DNA of 64,000 bases from Solicoccozyma terricola (GCA_001600875.1 BCLD01000014.1:339475-403474), one strand, 5' to 3'. Numbered from the stretch's first letter, positions 23,201 through 34,581 are shown. Made by a program: numbers and translations. Notes: a model not told the origin generated them from the sequence alone.

Positions 23201-26168
23201 GGAGAGGTGTCGTACATCATGTCTGATAAGGTGCGTGGACATCATCAGTGAATCTATGCGCTACAGCTGACGACTAACGGGACGCCTGCAGACTGGAACC
23301 ATCACCGCCAATCAGATGAGCTTCATCAAATGCTCCATCGGTGGCCAAGCTTTCGGTGACGGCATCACTGAAGCCATGTTCTCGGCTGCCAAGCGTGCTG
23401 GTAGGGATCTCGGACTCGATTGGGCGGAGCAAGGCGAAGTGCTAGCGAAATCCAAGATCAAAATGTTGGCGTTACTAGCCGAGGTTTACCAATCACGATA
23501 TCTTCGGAAGGACAAGGTCACTCTAGTCTCTCCGGACCTCGTCAGCCATCTCAAGAATGCAGACGACCCACTTCGTTCAAAAATCATTCATTTCTTTCAG
23601 GCTCTTGCAATTTGCCAGAGCGTTTTGGCCAGCGCCGATCCGGACGATCCGTATACGCTCGATTACAAGGCAGAAAGTCCCGACGAAGAGGCACTCGTGG
23701 GGGCGGCGAGAGACATGGGATGCGTGTTCCTTGGCCGCAAGGCTGGCTCACTTAAGATCGAGGTGATGGGTCGCGTCGAGACATGGGTCCCGCTGCAGGT
23801 TCTGGAATTTACATCGCAACGCAAAAGAATGAGTGTGCTTGCTCGAGGGCCGGACGGGAGGATCAGTCTATTCTGCAAGGGGGCGGACAGCATTATCAAC
23901 CAACGCCTGACATCGGACCATGACCCGATCATTCGCGAGAACACGCAGAGGGACCTCGAGACATTTTCGAACGGCGGCTTAAGATGTTTGTTGGTCGGGC
24001 ACCGACATGTCAGCGAGGCGGAATACGACTCTTGGGCCAAAGAGTATAATCAAGCGAGTTCCGCTATCGACAATCGTGACGAGGAAATGGAACGCGCGTG
24101 CGATCTGATGGAACACTCGCTCAGCATTATCGGAGCAACTGCACTGGAGGACAAGCTGCAAGAGGGTGTACCTGAAGCAATTCGTGTGCTGAGAGAGGCT
24201 GGTATCAAGATATGGTTGTTGACTGGCGACAAGACCACCACGGCGATCGAGATCGCATACTCTGCCAACTTGTTAGATACCTCCCAAGGTTTGTTTGCTA
24301 AGCAAATAGTGGGCCCTTACTTGTGCTGACTGTCTGTTTACAGAGGTGATGATCATCTCCGCGGACTCTGCAGAAAATTGTCGAGAGCAGCTTGAGGTCG
24401 GTCTGAGAATGGTGGTCGAAGACCGAAAAAAGCCAATTCAGCGCCAATTCGCTATCGTCATCGATGGCGACAGCTTGCGATATGCTCTCGAGGCACCTCT
24501 TAAGGGTCTCTTCCTCCAGATCGGCGTTGAATGCTCCACCGTGATTTGTTGTCGAGTATCTCCCTCACAAAAGGCGATGACAGTTCGGCTTGTCAAGGAG
24601 GGATGCAAAGCCATGACGTTAGCTATCGGCGACGGCGCGAATGATGTCGCTATGATCCAGGAGGCGCATGTCGGGGTTGGCATGTTCGGTCTGGAAGGAT
24701 CTCAGGCAGCGATGAGCGCGGACTATGCCTTGGGTCAATTCCGATTTCTGCCGCGACTCCTGCTGGTTCACGGCTCGCTCAGTTACAAGCGGATATCGGA
24801 TATGATCATGTCGTTCTTCTACAAAACGATTGTTTGGACGTGAGTTTGCATGGGGTAAGCTCGAAACCCGCCTTTATAATCCCTGACAAATATGTTTCCT
24901 TCATCACAGTCTCATTCTCTTCTGGTACTTCATATATAATAGGTGGGTAAAATTCAGCTTCTGACTCTAGCGTACGAGATGTTGATGTTCTGTCATGGAA
25001 CAGCTTCGATGGGACCTATCTTTACGATTACACCTTCCTTCTGCTCTACGCCCTTTTATTTACCAGTTTGCCAGTTTGCGTTCTCGGTGGTGAGTTGGAT
25101 GTATGTCCGAAACTGGCCTATGTCCGTTTGTCTGATTTGTATTCCTCGCCTGCCTAGCTTTCGACCAACACCTAAACGCCGGTGCCCTTATGGCCTTTCC
25201 AGCTCTTTACAAGCGAGGGATTGCCGGGCGCGAATACACACGCACTCGATTTGCGATCTACATGCTGGAGGGCGTCTATCAATCCCTCGTGATGTTTTAC
25301 GTCCCATATTTCTGCTACTCTGATGGTATCTCCTGGTCGAGCGACGGACGCGACACGGGTACTCTAGTCGATTTTGGGACTACCGTCGCCGTCAATGCTA
25401 TCGTCGTCGGAACCTTGGGAGTTCTCGCAAATTTCCACGCGTACAACATCTTTGCGCTGTTAGCAACATGCATCTCTTTTCTGGCGGTATTCGTTTGGAT
25501 CCCTATCTACTCTTCTCTTGGGGTCTTCACTTTTGCCAACACAGCAGTACAGCTGTTCAGCTCTGCGATATTTTGGTTCAGCATCCCGTTTACATTCCTT
25601 TTGGCGGTAGGACCTAGGTTACTCATCCGTGCATTCAAGCAGATTTATATCCCATTAGATGGGGATATCGTGAGAGAGGCAGTGAGTTATGGCGGGGGAG
25701 TCTAAGTGTTCCAAGCGCAATGAGGCTGACCGGTTGGGCATCTCGCAGTGGCTTGCTGGGACGGTCGTTAACCAATCTGACGACTTCGTCAAGGCCGATC
25801 TAGAGGGGCAATCCTTCCTTGAGTCTGAATCCGGTGGGATGTCTCCATACCCCGGCGATGCCACTCCAACGAGCGAATCAGGTTCAAGAGGAGGACTATC
25901 ATCATCTTCACCACTCTCCAACACAACCGCCAATCCCATTCTTGCTGCACTGTGGCAAAGTTCCGTAGCAAATCCCGCCATGCAGCCTAATCAAACCTTT
26001 CTAGTCGAGGATACAGCTAGAATCCAAACGGCAGAATCACCTGTTCAGCGATATCGCACGTCGCCTACATACCCCCCGCCTTCAGGAGCATCATCGCCTC
26101 CACCATACCAGGTCAATCAACCAGGATCACTTACGTCGCCTACGAGGACTGGGGCGGGATGGATATAG
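20280..26168 (+). CDS. DNF1: P4-type phospholipid flippase (Dnf1/Dnf2 class)
   Basis: Phospholipid-translocating ATPase keeping lipid asymmetry at the plasma membrane and endosomes. Seventeen exons sum to 1572 residues (yeast Dnf1 is about the same). Seen in order: a disordered basic N-terminus; [13 protein letters not shown] and [12 protein letters not shown] before TM1; EVNNSA; the actuator motif [11 protein letters not shown]4 with [13 protein letters not shown]; the phosphorylation motif SDKTGTIT, split by an intron after DK; KGADSII; the hinge motif [11 protein letters not shown]; and the C-terminal TM bundle. The tail contains SPPPYQ, a PPxY motif. Exons 3 (21182-21233) and 5 (21400-21660) cannot be joined in frame. 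A 2-nt exon AG at 21326-21327 restores FRRVANIYF. Membership of the Dnf rather than Drs2 class rests on length and TM1-region wording. Confidence 0.93.
21326..21327 (+). other. Candidate 2-nt microexon of the flippase gene
   Basis: Intron 21234-21325 (donor GTAAGC, acceptor TGCAG) is followed by AG and then by intron 21328-21399 (donor GTGAGA, branch-like TTCTAAC, acceptor TTCCAG). The two bases complete CG|A G|TC, giving Arg-Val in the invariant FRRxAN segment. No other GT-AG choice that I tried keeps the frame. Confidence 0.65.
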
Positions 26169-26555
26169 ATGGGTTATCAATGTTTTGTACAGAAGTAATT
26201 TGTGTCTAGCACTTTGTAGTTGAAATGAATCTCATTTGTTATGGAACGCCTCAGGAACCGGCTCGCCACTACAGGCAAAATGGCACGTGAGAGATTTTCC
26301 CAGCCATGTTTGTAATTTACGCGCTCATTTCGGTCTTCATTCTTAACGCCGACCAGCCCAGAGCCGACCCACGCCGGGATTCCTCTCACATGCAAGCGCG
26401 ACCCCTGGCCGCCTCTCTGTGACACCACGCTCCCCGGTCATCTAAGCGCACTCTTCCTACCACCACCATCAATCCACCACCACCTCTCCCGATCGTCCTC
26501 CCCAAAACCCCTCGCACCTCCTCAAGTCTAATTCAGTAATAAAAACTTCCTCAAG
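26169..26555. promoter_or_regulatory. Flippase 3' UTR and RPS13 promoter region
   Basis: 387 bp between two plus-strand genes. The last about 100 bp before the RPS13 start are pyrimidine-rich (CCACCACCATCAATCC, CTCCCCAAAACCCCTCG), as is common for ribosomal-protein promoters. No specific factor site could be named. Confidence 0.45.
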
Positions 26556-27881
26556 ATGGGTCGGTGAGTGTTGGCGCGGATGTGTACATGGATGGCGTCC
26601 AGAGAGGTATTCGGTCGTATGGACGCAACTCAAGAGGACAAGCTCGCGGGCGGATCAACTCTTCAAGGAAGCGAACTGTGCGGTCACGATTGGAATACGA
26701 TGAGCGATAGCTAGTTGGGACTATGAAGATAACCACTACCACTCGGCCCACTCTGGACATCTGGGGATAATGTCTCATTAACCTGAAGGCAGAAGCAGTC
26801 TGCTGAGATCGGTGTAGGAAGGCAAAAAAGACGAGGTTTTGAAGAGGAGTGGATATCAGCTGGATAAGGTCGGACGGCGTCATGAAGTGGATTAAACTCA
26901 TATGTGTGTCTTGCGAGACAACTCATCAAGTCCTCAAGACAAGGCGACATTCATCTCGACACTCGACAGGATTTTCTTCATCCGACGTGCAATGTTCACC
27001 TTCCTACGAAATTACCGATCCACCGAGACCTTGAAATCAACCGACTCCGACTCTTATCTCATCTGACCGAATACCTCTGACCGTCTCATGCACCGCCACT
27101 AATCTCTGAATGATCCCACCCATACTGATCATATTGTCCTAATTTATTCCCTTCCCTCCAGAATGCACGCTCCCGGAAAGGGTATCTCCTCCTCGGCTCT
27201 CCCATACCGAAGGTCTCAGCCAAACTGGTCCAAGATCACCCCTGATGAGGTCATCACTGAGATCACCAAGCTCGCCAGGAAGGGTTTGTCTCCATCTCAA
27301 ATCGGTGAGTACAAATGATCAGAGTGATTTCGCGAGTGCTTGTCCCGATGTTCATGTGAAAATTTGTCATAGGTGTCATCCTCCGTGACTCTCACGGTGT
27401 TCCCCAGGTCAAGAACGTCACCTCCCAGTCTATCCTCAGGATCCTCAAGGCTCAGGGTGAGTGAACAGCTCCTCTGATGCTGCTCCCTCCCAACCCCACC
27501 ACCACCCAAACATGGGGACTGACATGAGTCGTTTCGTGCGTTTTTTTTTTTATCATCGCCTAGGTCTCGCTCCTTCCCTCCCAGAGGACCTTTACCACCT
27601 TATCCGAAAGGCTGTTGCCGTCAGGAAGCACTTGGACCGAAACCGTCAGGACCGAGACTCCAAGTTGTGAGTTTGACACCTTGAACGGAGGATCCCCAAC
27701 CTGTGTTATGTTATCGATCGTGTCACTAAATAAATTTGCGCTACCTTTTTTGCCTTGTCACAGCCGACTCATTCTCATCGAGTCCAGGATCCACCGTCTC
27801 GCTCGTTACTACATCAAGAAGCAGGCTCTTCCTCCTACCTTCAAGTACGAGGCTGCCACCGCTTCCACTCTTGTCGCATAA
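26556..27881 (+). CDS. RPS13: 40S ribosomal protein S13 (uS15)
   Basis: Five exons (26556-26563, 27162-27304, 27373-27456, 27564-27666, 27764-27881) give 151 residues, the usual length. Exon 1 is only 8 nt (ATGGGTCG). The product starts [20 protein letters not shown] and continues through [30 protein letters not shown] and [12 protein letters not shown] to ASTLVA, matching uS15 throughout. It binds 18S rRNA in the small-subunit platform. Intron 1 is 598 nt, far longer than other introns in the window; I found no clear C/D or H/ACA snoRNA boxes in it. Identification is certain. Confidence 0.97.
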
Positions 27882-28162
27882 GCGGGTGGAGTAGGAGTTG
27901 TCGCATCCATTTTGTTCCGGCAAGTGAAAATCTTCCATCCGTTATAAATGGATGATGGGTTGTCGGACATAGGGGTGTGAGAGGGGGTTTACCAGTTTTG
28001 CTTGTCATGATTATTATGAGATGACTTGGCGAAATCCTACTTTAAAACGCGTGGAGTTGTTCAGTCGACTATCGGAGTTCGCCGATGGGGCTGCATTGAT
28101 TAAGAAAATCTCGCTTGCGCACCATCTCGCACCATCATGTACCATCACGCATCCATCCAACC

Positions 28163-29272
28163 ATGATCACCATCACCTCTTCATGTCATTGCAAACGATT
28201 CAAATACTCATTCGAGGTGGATGAAACGACATTACCTGTCCTGGACACGACGTGCAATTGTACCTCTTGTCGTCGACGCACAGGTCAAATCGCCATCTTC
28301 CCATTCCCCGCTCCTTCCTTACCGCCAAAAGAGTATCTCGATCTGTTGACGCCGTATACGTCATTCAACGAGTCGAGGAAAACGACTGTTACAACGTATT
28401 ATTGCTCTACCTGCGGTTCGAAGCTTTTGATTGCGATTTCTGATGATGATGGGAAAACCCAGGGTGGAGGGTGGATGTTGGGTTGCCTTGATAAGACGGA
28501 AGGGTTGATGGATATTCATGGTCATAGTTTTCTCGAGGATACAATAGATGGAGGAGTGTCCCAGATCTGGACAAAGTCTAATGGCAAGGTGCTAGGCAAG
28601 TTCCAAAGTGGAGATGAACCTTGGAAGGGACCAGTAGTACATCCTCGATCTACCAGTTCTATCACCTCTGAGTATCTCCATCTTCACTGTCATTGTTCAT
28701 CTTTCTCCGTCTACGTCTCTCGACCTAATCCTACTCTACCATTACCGAAGAACTGTTATTGGTATCGACCACCTAATCACCCGGACACCGGTTTACCAAC
28801 TCGATACATGGCAAGCTTCTGCGCGTGTACTAGCTGTCGAACTACAACAGGATCATGTCTACCTGCTCATCCTTGGGTTCAAATTCCATTCACGGATATC
28901 CACTTTTCGATTTCTCCACCACATCCATATCTCCGAGATGGAACGACGACGATGACACCAACCACTGATCTTCCAAATCTCACGCGATACAACTCCTCAT
29001 CGACCGATTCAAACATCGCTCGATACTTCTGTTCCACATGCGGAGCTACCGTTCTCTACTTTGACGGTAATCGATCGTTCATTGGGACGTGGGCAGTTGG
29101 GTTAGTAGACGCAGAGGAAGGTGTGATGGCTCAGACATGGTTGAATTGGTGGACGGGCATGGATGGACATCCTAATCCTGCCATCCATTGTATGGACGAG
29201 ACTATGGATCAGTCGATGATGCGGGATTTTGAGGAGGGTCTAGTGGATTGGGGAGCGAAGAGCAAGGCTTGA
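28163..29272 (+). CDS. Tandem-domain GFA/CENP-V-type zinc protein
   Basis: A 369-residue intronless protein made of two copies of the glutathione-dependent formaldehyde-activating (GFA/CENP-V) fold. Copy 1 (about residues 5-150) shows CHCKRFKYSF, CNCTSCRRRTG and YYCSTCGSKL. Copy 2 (about 175-330) shows CHCSSFSVYV, CACTSCRTTTG and RYFCSTCGATVLY. Each has the full set of zinc-binding Cys pairs, so both could be folded and metal-loaded. The family is linked to thiol adducts of formaldehyde, though many members have unknown substrates. The start is ATG 28163 (MITITSS). It lies between RPS13 and a GT32 gene with no evident functional tie. Confidence 0.87.
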   Translation: MITITSSCHCKRFKYSFEVDETTLPVLDTTCNCTSCRRRTGQIAIFPFPAPSLPPKEYLDLLTPYTSFNESRKTTVTTYYCSTCGSKLLIAISDDDGKTQGGGWMLGCLDKTEGLMDIHGHSFLEDTIDGGVSQIWTKSNGKVLGKFQSGDEPWKGPVVHPRSTSSITSEYLHLHCHCSSFSVYVSRPNPTLPLPKNCYWYRPPNHPDTGLPTRYMASFCACTSCRTTTGSCLPAHPWVQIPFTDIHFSISPPHPYLRDGTTTMTPTTDLPNLTRYNSSSTDSNIARYFCSTCGATVLYFDGNRSFIGTWAVGLVDAEEGVMAQTWLNWWTGMDGHPNPAIHCMDETMDQSMMRDFEEGLVDWGAKSKA

Positions 29273-29571
29273 AGAGACACCCATGGCATGGTTGGGTGGG
29301 TGTGGGTGACTAGCTGGTAGCTGTATATTTTTCTTGCTACGCCGCTGTCGCTGTGGCTGCGGACTGTGCCGGACTAAAATAGCATCCGGTTCCTTGGCAT
29401 TCCCACGTTTCAGTTCCTGTATACTCCCGCTCCCGCTAGCATCCAACCACGTAATGCGGTGGATCGCAAGAATTTTGGGCGGGAGATCATGCAGGGTAAA
29501 GGTAGTGAGTGAAGTGGCAGGCACATCATATCGTACATTCTTCGCTCGAGTCCATTACAAATGTCCAGCAC

Positions 29572-31747
29572 ATGCTCTACTTTCGCGCGTCCACACAGCA
29601 CCGTCTGATCTTACCATCTACCATCCTCCTCCTCCTGACTGGCACTCTTCTCATCCTTCAATTCACTCGAACACCACCAAGATACATCCCTCAACTTTCA
29701 CTCCACAAACGAGAGATATGGACGATACTTTCACCTGAAGAACGGAGGAGAGAACTTGTCAAGGCGTTTAATACAGTTGAGACTGAGAAACAACTCGGTT
29801 TGAAACTTGGGTTAGGCATTGACGTCGAAGAGTACCATGATGAGCTCGTTGGATTTTATTACGATTATATGACGAACACGAATAATACGGATCTCCTCGA
29901 CTCGATAACTCGATCTAATTCCACAACATCTCATCTTCCACGTCGAATTTACACAACAGCTGCAGCTACTATCCCACAATTGACAAAGGGATTCCAATCA
30001 TGGACGGACCTCAATACAGGATGGAATCTGGAATATTTTTCCGATCAAGGGATTGAAGAATGGTTGAGGGAAGTTATGGGAGACTCCAAGGTAGTTGAAG
30101 AATTTCATCAATTGAAAAGAGGTGTATTGAAAGGTGAGAAAAATTACAACGGAGTCTCAGCTTTCAGGTATCCATCACTCACATGTGTTTTAAATCATCA
30201 ACAGCCGATTTCTTCCGGTGACTAGTTTTACTTTACCCACCCTTGGTTCAGTACCGTTAATAATCTACTATCCCTCTTTCACAGATACCTTATCATTCTA
30301 CTACAAGGAGGTGAATCTCAGAACCCTTTCGGCCCCCTGTCCCCCCCCCCCCCCCCTCCCTCCCTCTCCTTCCCAAGCATCAACTTCCCACATTTCCTAA
30401 CACTTTTAACTTCCCACACACAGGTCTATATACCGATACGGATACATCATGTCTTCGTCCTATCGCGCTTTGGCCAGGCTTATATCCCGTACGCATCCCG
30501 CGATCCCTTTCTGAAGTCGTGATATTGACACTTTGTTTCTCTCTCACGCTCTCTCTGTTTCTCTCTCTGTGTTCCCCTCTCTATATCTCTCCCTCTCTCT
30601 TCCTCTCCCTCTCTCTTTCTCTATCTCTCATTTCATTTCTTCATTTCTTTTCCTTTGCGCAAATCGGACAGTCAACGTATGGATTAGTCGTTGATTTCTT
30701 CAACCAAACGAGATATAGTATGCATTATACACCTCGAGATGAATTCATGGTCGATTTGCATACGGGGGAAGAGACGGTAGACGTTGACGTTGAAGATGTG
30801 TCGGATATCTTCCCATTTGGGAAAACGACTTTGAATACGGGGATGGTGTCTGGGAAATCAATCGATGGTAGATTGGAGGAACCTCCAAGATTGGTTGTGG
30901 CGATTGAGAAGGATGCAATTGCTGAACATGTTCAATGGAAAAGTAGTGATTATACCAGAGGTCTTCAAGTTCATCAGGTACGTAGAGGGAAGAGAGGGGA
31001 TAATTCCGCGCTCAACGACCAAAACATATATACCGATGATGCTTATTCCCTACGGGACGTTTTTTTTCTTTTCTTTTTGCCGAATTCCCCCCTCATTAAC
31101 AGTGGACTTTATTAGCACAACCATATCATCCTGTTTTCCTCGATTCCATCCATCGAATAATCAAGACTTCTCAACTCGTTCGTGATGGGATGCCTGATCC
31201 AGGAGCGTTAGATTATACTGGTCCTAGTATGTTGTGAGTTTGTCTCCCCAGCGATCGGTTGCTGAAAAATAAGTGATGGGAGCAAGGACTGATGGAAAAA
31301 CCTCTTTTCGATTGCGAAAATAAGCTCGGATGCAGTGTTTAGATATCTGTTGGTTGAATATGGAGTCCATCCACAGCAATTGATCGGGTTGAAAGTTCCA
31401 ATGAGGATTGGAGATGTATTGTTAGTTCGATCCCGAGGCAGCACCCTCCATATCGTCGCGTTTTGATTTACACCGAAGACTAATGGATGGGCGGGGGGAA
31501 TGGTTACAGGGTATTACCAAGAGGTTCATTTCAAGCACCTACTTGGAGAGGGTATCAAGGTGAGAATAGGCTAGTTTATCATGGGTGAGTTGAGAATGGA
31601 GTGAGAGCGCCATGGTTTTGCTTTGGTGTGCAGAGTGCTGATTCTTTCTTTTCTTTGCTGTTTCGCCGTCATGGTTGTAGCAATCACGGGGAGTCTGCAG
31701 GGAGCTGGAAGGAAGAGGAGGGCTGGAAGTTACGCTATGGGGAGTGA
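29572..31747 (+). CDS. GT32 glycosyltransferase (Och1-like), first of two
   Basis: Type II Golgi membrane glycosyltransferase, 453 residues in eight in-frame exons (29572-30167, 30285-30310, 30424-30488, 30672-30977, 31103-31233, 31325-31420, 31510-31584, 31681-31747). An N-terminal signal anchor (LPSTILLLLTGTLLILQF) is followed by the GT32 core: FQSWTDLNTGWNLEYFSD, FRYLIILLQGG and the metal-binding DxD motif in LYTDTDTSCLRP. Downstream are a TGPSMLFSDAVFRYL segment and the YHG-NHGESAGSWK ending typical of Och1-type alpha-1,6-mannosyltransferases. The usual HQTWK-like entry motif is weak here. Residues 189-197 correspond to a 27-nt intron-like stretch (30134-30160). Substrate unknown; cell-wall or N-glycan mannosylation is likely. 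Confidence 0.85.
30536..30640 (+). repeat. CT-rich microsatellite in a GT32 intron
   Basis: Interrupted (CT)n and (CTCTCT) runs fill most of the 183-nt intron between exons 3 and 4 of the first GT32 gene. The tract is pyrimidine in the transcript, so it may act as an extended polypyrimidine tract. It makes this intron about twice the local average length. Confidence 0.8.
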
Positions 31748-32018
31748 ACTGGAGGTTAGGGATGATTGTTATACGTTCCATTCCCAGCCCAGCGTTGTTC
31801 GCCACCGTCGCTATAATTGGCTGGGAAACAGATTGCTGTGTGAAAGGGGTACGGATGCGAATTATCATGAGCAGCCCTCCGTTGTCAACCTCAAACTGCG
31901 ATCGTCGTATGCATCCCAAGCATCCAAGTCAAGCAATATCCAGCATGCGGCGCAGTCCATAGCTCCGTAGTCCCACAGCCCCACATCGCACCACTCTTTC
32001 ATCCACCTCCTCGCGGCA

Positions 32019-33562
32019 ATGCACAACACTCAACGTGGAATGCAGACCATGTATCGCACCGGTCTAGCTCTCGCTCTCCTCTCCCTCTCCTCCTTCATCC
32101 TCTATTCCCTCTACTTCAACTTCCAACCATCAACATCGTCACTACCATGCCAAGTACATTCTTTCACTCCTGAGAAATCAGAAATATCAATCAGGGGGGC
32201 AACGTACCTCTCCGCGTCGGATTTGTTGGAACGAGCGTCACCTGCGAATTTGGACGATCAAGTTGGGACTTGGAATGCAACAGTGCCAAAGATTATACAT
32301 CAGAGCTGGAAGGAAGAACGATTACCGGTCAAGTTTTTGACTTGGTCGAATAGTTGGAGAATAAGACATCCAGATTGGCAATGGGTGAGTTTTATTTGAC
32401 AACAGTTTGCAGAGCGTGGAAGAAAAGAGTTGGNGGGGGGGGGGGGGGGGGCATTCGCTGATATTTGATCAACGCGCTGGTTCATCTAGGTGTTATGGAC
32501 GGATGAAGACAATAATGAATTGATAGCACGACATTGGCCAATGCTGAACGATACATATTGGGGTCTTCAAGGGAATATCTTCCGTGCTGATTTCGTCCGC
32601 AATCTTTACATGTACACATACGGCGGGTGAGTGAACGAAGAAGAAGGAAAATTTGGATATTAGATCTGATCGCATTTCTCGTTTACTCGGGGTTTCTTCT
32701 TTGGATTAGGATGTACGCCGATCTCGATATGGAATGTCTACGACCGATGGATACCATCATCGAACGTGAGATGAACAGTCTCATTGCCTCCCACTCTCAT
32801 GAACGCACGACCACGACCACCACCACCACATCTCATCCAATCTACCAACTCGCTCTCCTCGGAAGTATGGAAACAGGTCCACATCAAACAGAACACGGAA
32901 TACCAAACGCATGGATGGCTTCAACTCCAGGTCATCCATTCTGGTTATTAACGATTTCATCAGCAATGTCCAAATTAGGTGTCGATGAGAATGGTCATTT
33001 AAAAAACAGTGGGAAGAGTCAATTGGAATTCGGATGGATGGAAAAGATTGGTATCATTAAAGATTCAGGAAAACAACCAGAAGCTGTGACTGGTCCAATG
33101 GCACTTCGAGAACAAGTTTTGGTTTATAAAGATTGGGAAAAATCACAAAATCATGGTGGATCAAGACGACAAGATATATCGGAATTACCTAGACATCCTG
33201 CATTGAAAATCGATCAAGAAGCGATGGAAATTCAACACGGTGTCAAGATTTTACCTCCAACGATAATATATCCATTCTCATGGGATGTAGATATTAATCC
33301 TGCTTCAGGTTTGATATATCAGAAATGCAGAGTTCAAGTGGGGACAGAGGAGAAGTTTGATCCTGCTGGATGTCAAGGTGAGTCGAAGAACGATATCCTC
33401 CATACCAGGATATGATGACAGTCGATTGACATTTCCCCGCGTTCCATAGATGCATTACTGGCATACGAGAATGGAGCAAGAGCGATCACATATTGGTCAC
33501 ATAGTTGGTCATCTACTGATACTATACCTTTAACTTCCGTCGTAAAACTCGTTGGGTCGTGA
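32019..33562 (+). CDS. GT32 glycosyltransferase, second of two
   Basis: A 427-residue type II membrane protein in four exons (32019-32384, 32490-32626, 32710-33377, 33450-33562), all in frame. A signal anchor (TGLALALLSLSSFILYSLYF) precedes a clear GT32 catalytic domain: VPKIIHQSWKEERLPVKF, HPDWQWVLWTDEDN and FRADFVRNLYMYTYGGMYAD, with the DxD motif DLD. Near the C-terminus YWSHSWSS replaces the more usual H-SWS motif. It is closer to the canonical family than its upstream neighbour and differs strongly from it, so the pair is an old duplication or a chance cluster. Likely a Golgi mannosyltransferase or sphingolipid glycosyltransferase. Intron 1 contains an N inside a G run at about 32434. 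Confidence 0.88.
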
Positions 33563-33866
33563 GGAGTGGGTTGGGCGGGGGAGGGATGAAATTGCCTTCA
33601 TCTGGATTTGTATCAAATTAATTTGACATATGTATCATATAGTAACGATGTACAAGGACCTTTCGCTACTGCGAGAACTCGTATTTGGTATCCGACCTAG
33701 GTCAATCGATTTGGTTTCCTACCTCCGTCATCAAGGTCGATCCATGTAATACGATAAGAAGGAAACCCCCCATAGAACCCTCTCGCTTCCGCTGTCAGCA
33801 GATGCTATCCTACACAGCCGCGGAGAAGGGGCAAGAAAACTTTCAAACCTTGGCCACCCTCTCTCG
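33563..33866. other. Convergent 3' intergenic region
   Basis: 304 bp between the second GT32 gene (+) and CBP4 (-). I see no gene or structured element. Confidence 0.5.
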
Positions 33867-34581
33867 CTAAACCTTCCTACTGCCCTTATTCGCGGAATCA
33901 GCTTGAGATGAACCCCAAACCACCTTATCCTCTTTAGCGCTTGCCTGTCCACGCCACCACCACCAACCCGGAAAAAAAAGGGACGCCCAATCAGCTGAGC
34001 GTTCTGCGATATATATAAAGTTGACATATATAGAAGAGACCACTTACAGCTAATTTGTCCCGTAGTTCTTCGGAAGTTATTCGTTGAGCACGAATTGCGT
34101 CGACTTTTCGTTTAAGATCTGGTGCTAGTGCCTGTTTTTTTTTTTTTTACCATCGGAAGAAGGAAAGGGGAAAGAAACGGGGTGGGAAGTTGGGATGAGG
34201 TCAGTGGATGTGGGTCTGTGGTGTGAAGGGGGATGAACACGACGGACATTGTAGAATTGTTCTTCGGTGGGTGTGGTGGCTGTTCGTGTCGGGGTCGGGG
34301 TTTGACGTGGTAATCAGCTGGAGATGAGGGAAGGAAGGAAGGGAGTGACGGACTCACTCGCCATGATTGCCCATCCGACTCCAACGACTAGTCGGGCATG
34401 GAAGAGGTAGTCAGCTTGATGAGACGGATAAAGAGGTATCGGAGGTTTGAACGCTCACTTGCTGCACTGAATACCGCGAAGCTGTGAGATGTGGGGATGG
34501 AGTGCGTTGATGAGCGTGTGTGCCAGTGGCTGCAGAAGACTGAGGCTCCACTCACCGACCCCATGCGATGCCTCCTGACAT
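33867..34581 (-). CDS. CBP4: Cbp4-type assembly factor of the cytochrome bc1 complex
   Basis: A 90-residue mitochondrial inner-membrane protein helping cytochrome b assembly. It is coded by six very small exons: 34556-34581 (26 nt), 34459-34481 (23), 34358-34387 (30), 34248-34279 (32), 34048-34131 (84) and 33867-33944 (78), which sum exactly to 91 codons. Spliced reading: MSGGIAWGRFAVFSAA, the TM helix IVGVGWAIMA, then TTTPTEEQFYN and LAPDLKRKVDAIRAQR. That is the fungal Cbp4 signature (helix, TTPTxEQ-Y, L-PDL-RKVD--RA-R). The C-terminus has the basic tail KEDKVVWGSS. No exon exceeds 28 codons, so simple ORF calling misses the gene. One donor is a weak GTCCGT. It is divergent from COX6. Confidence 0.85.
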
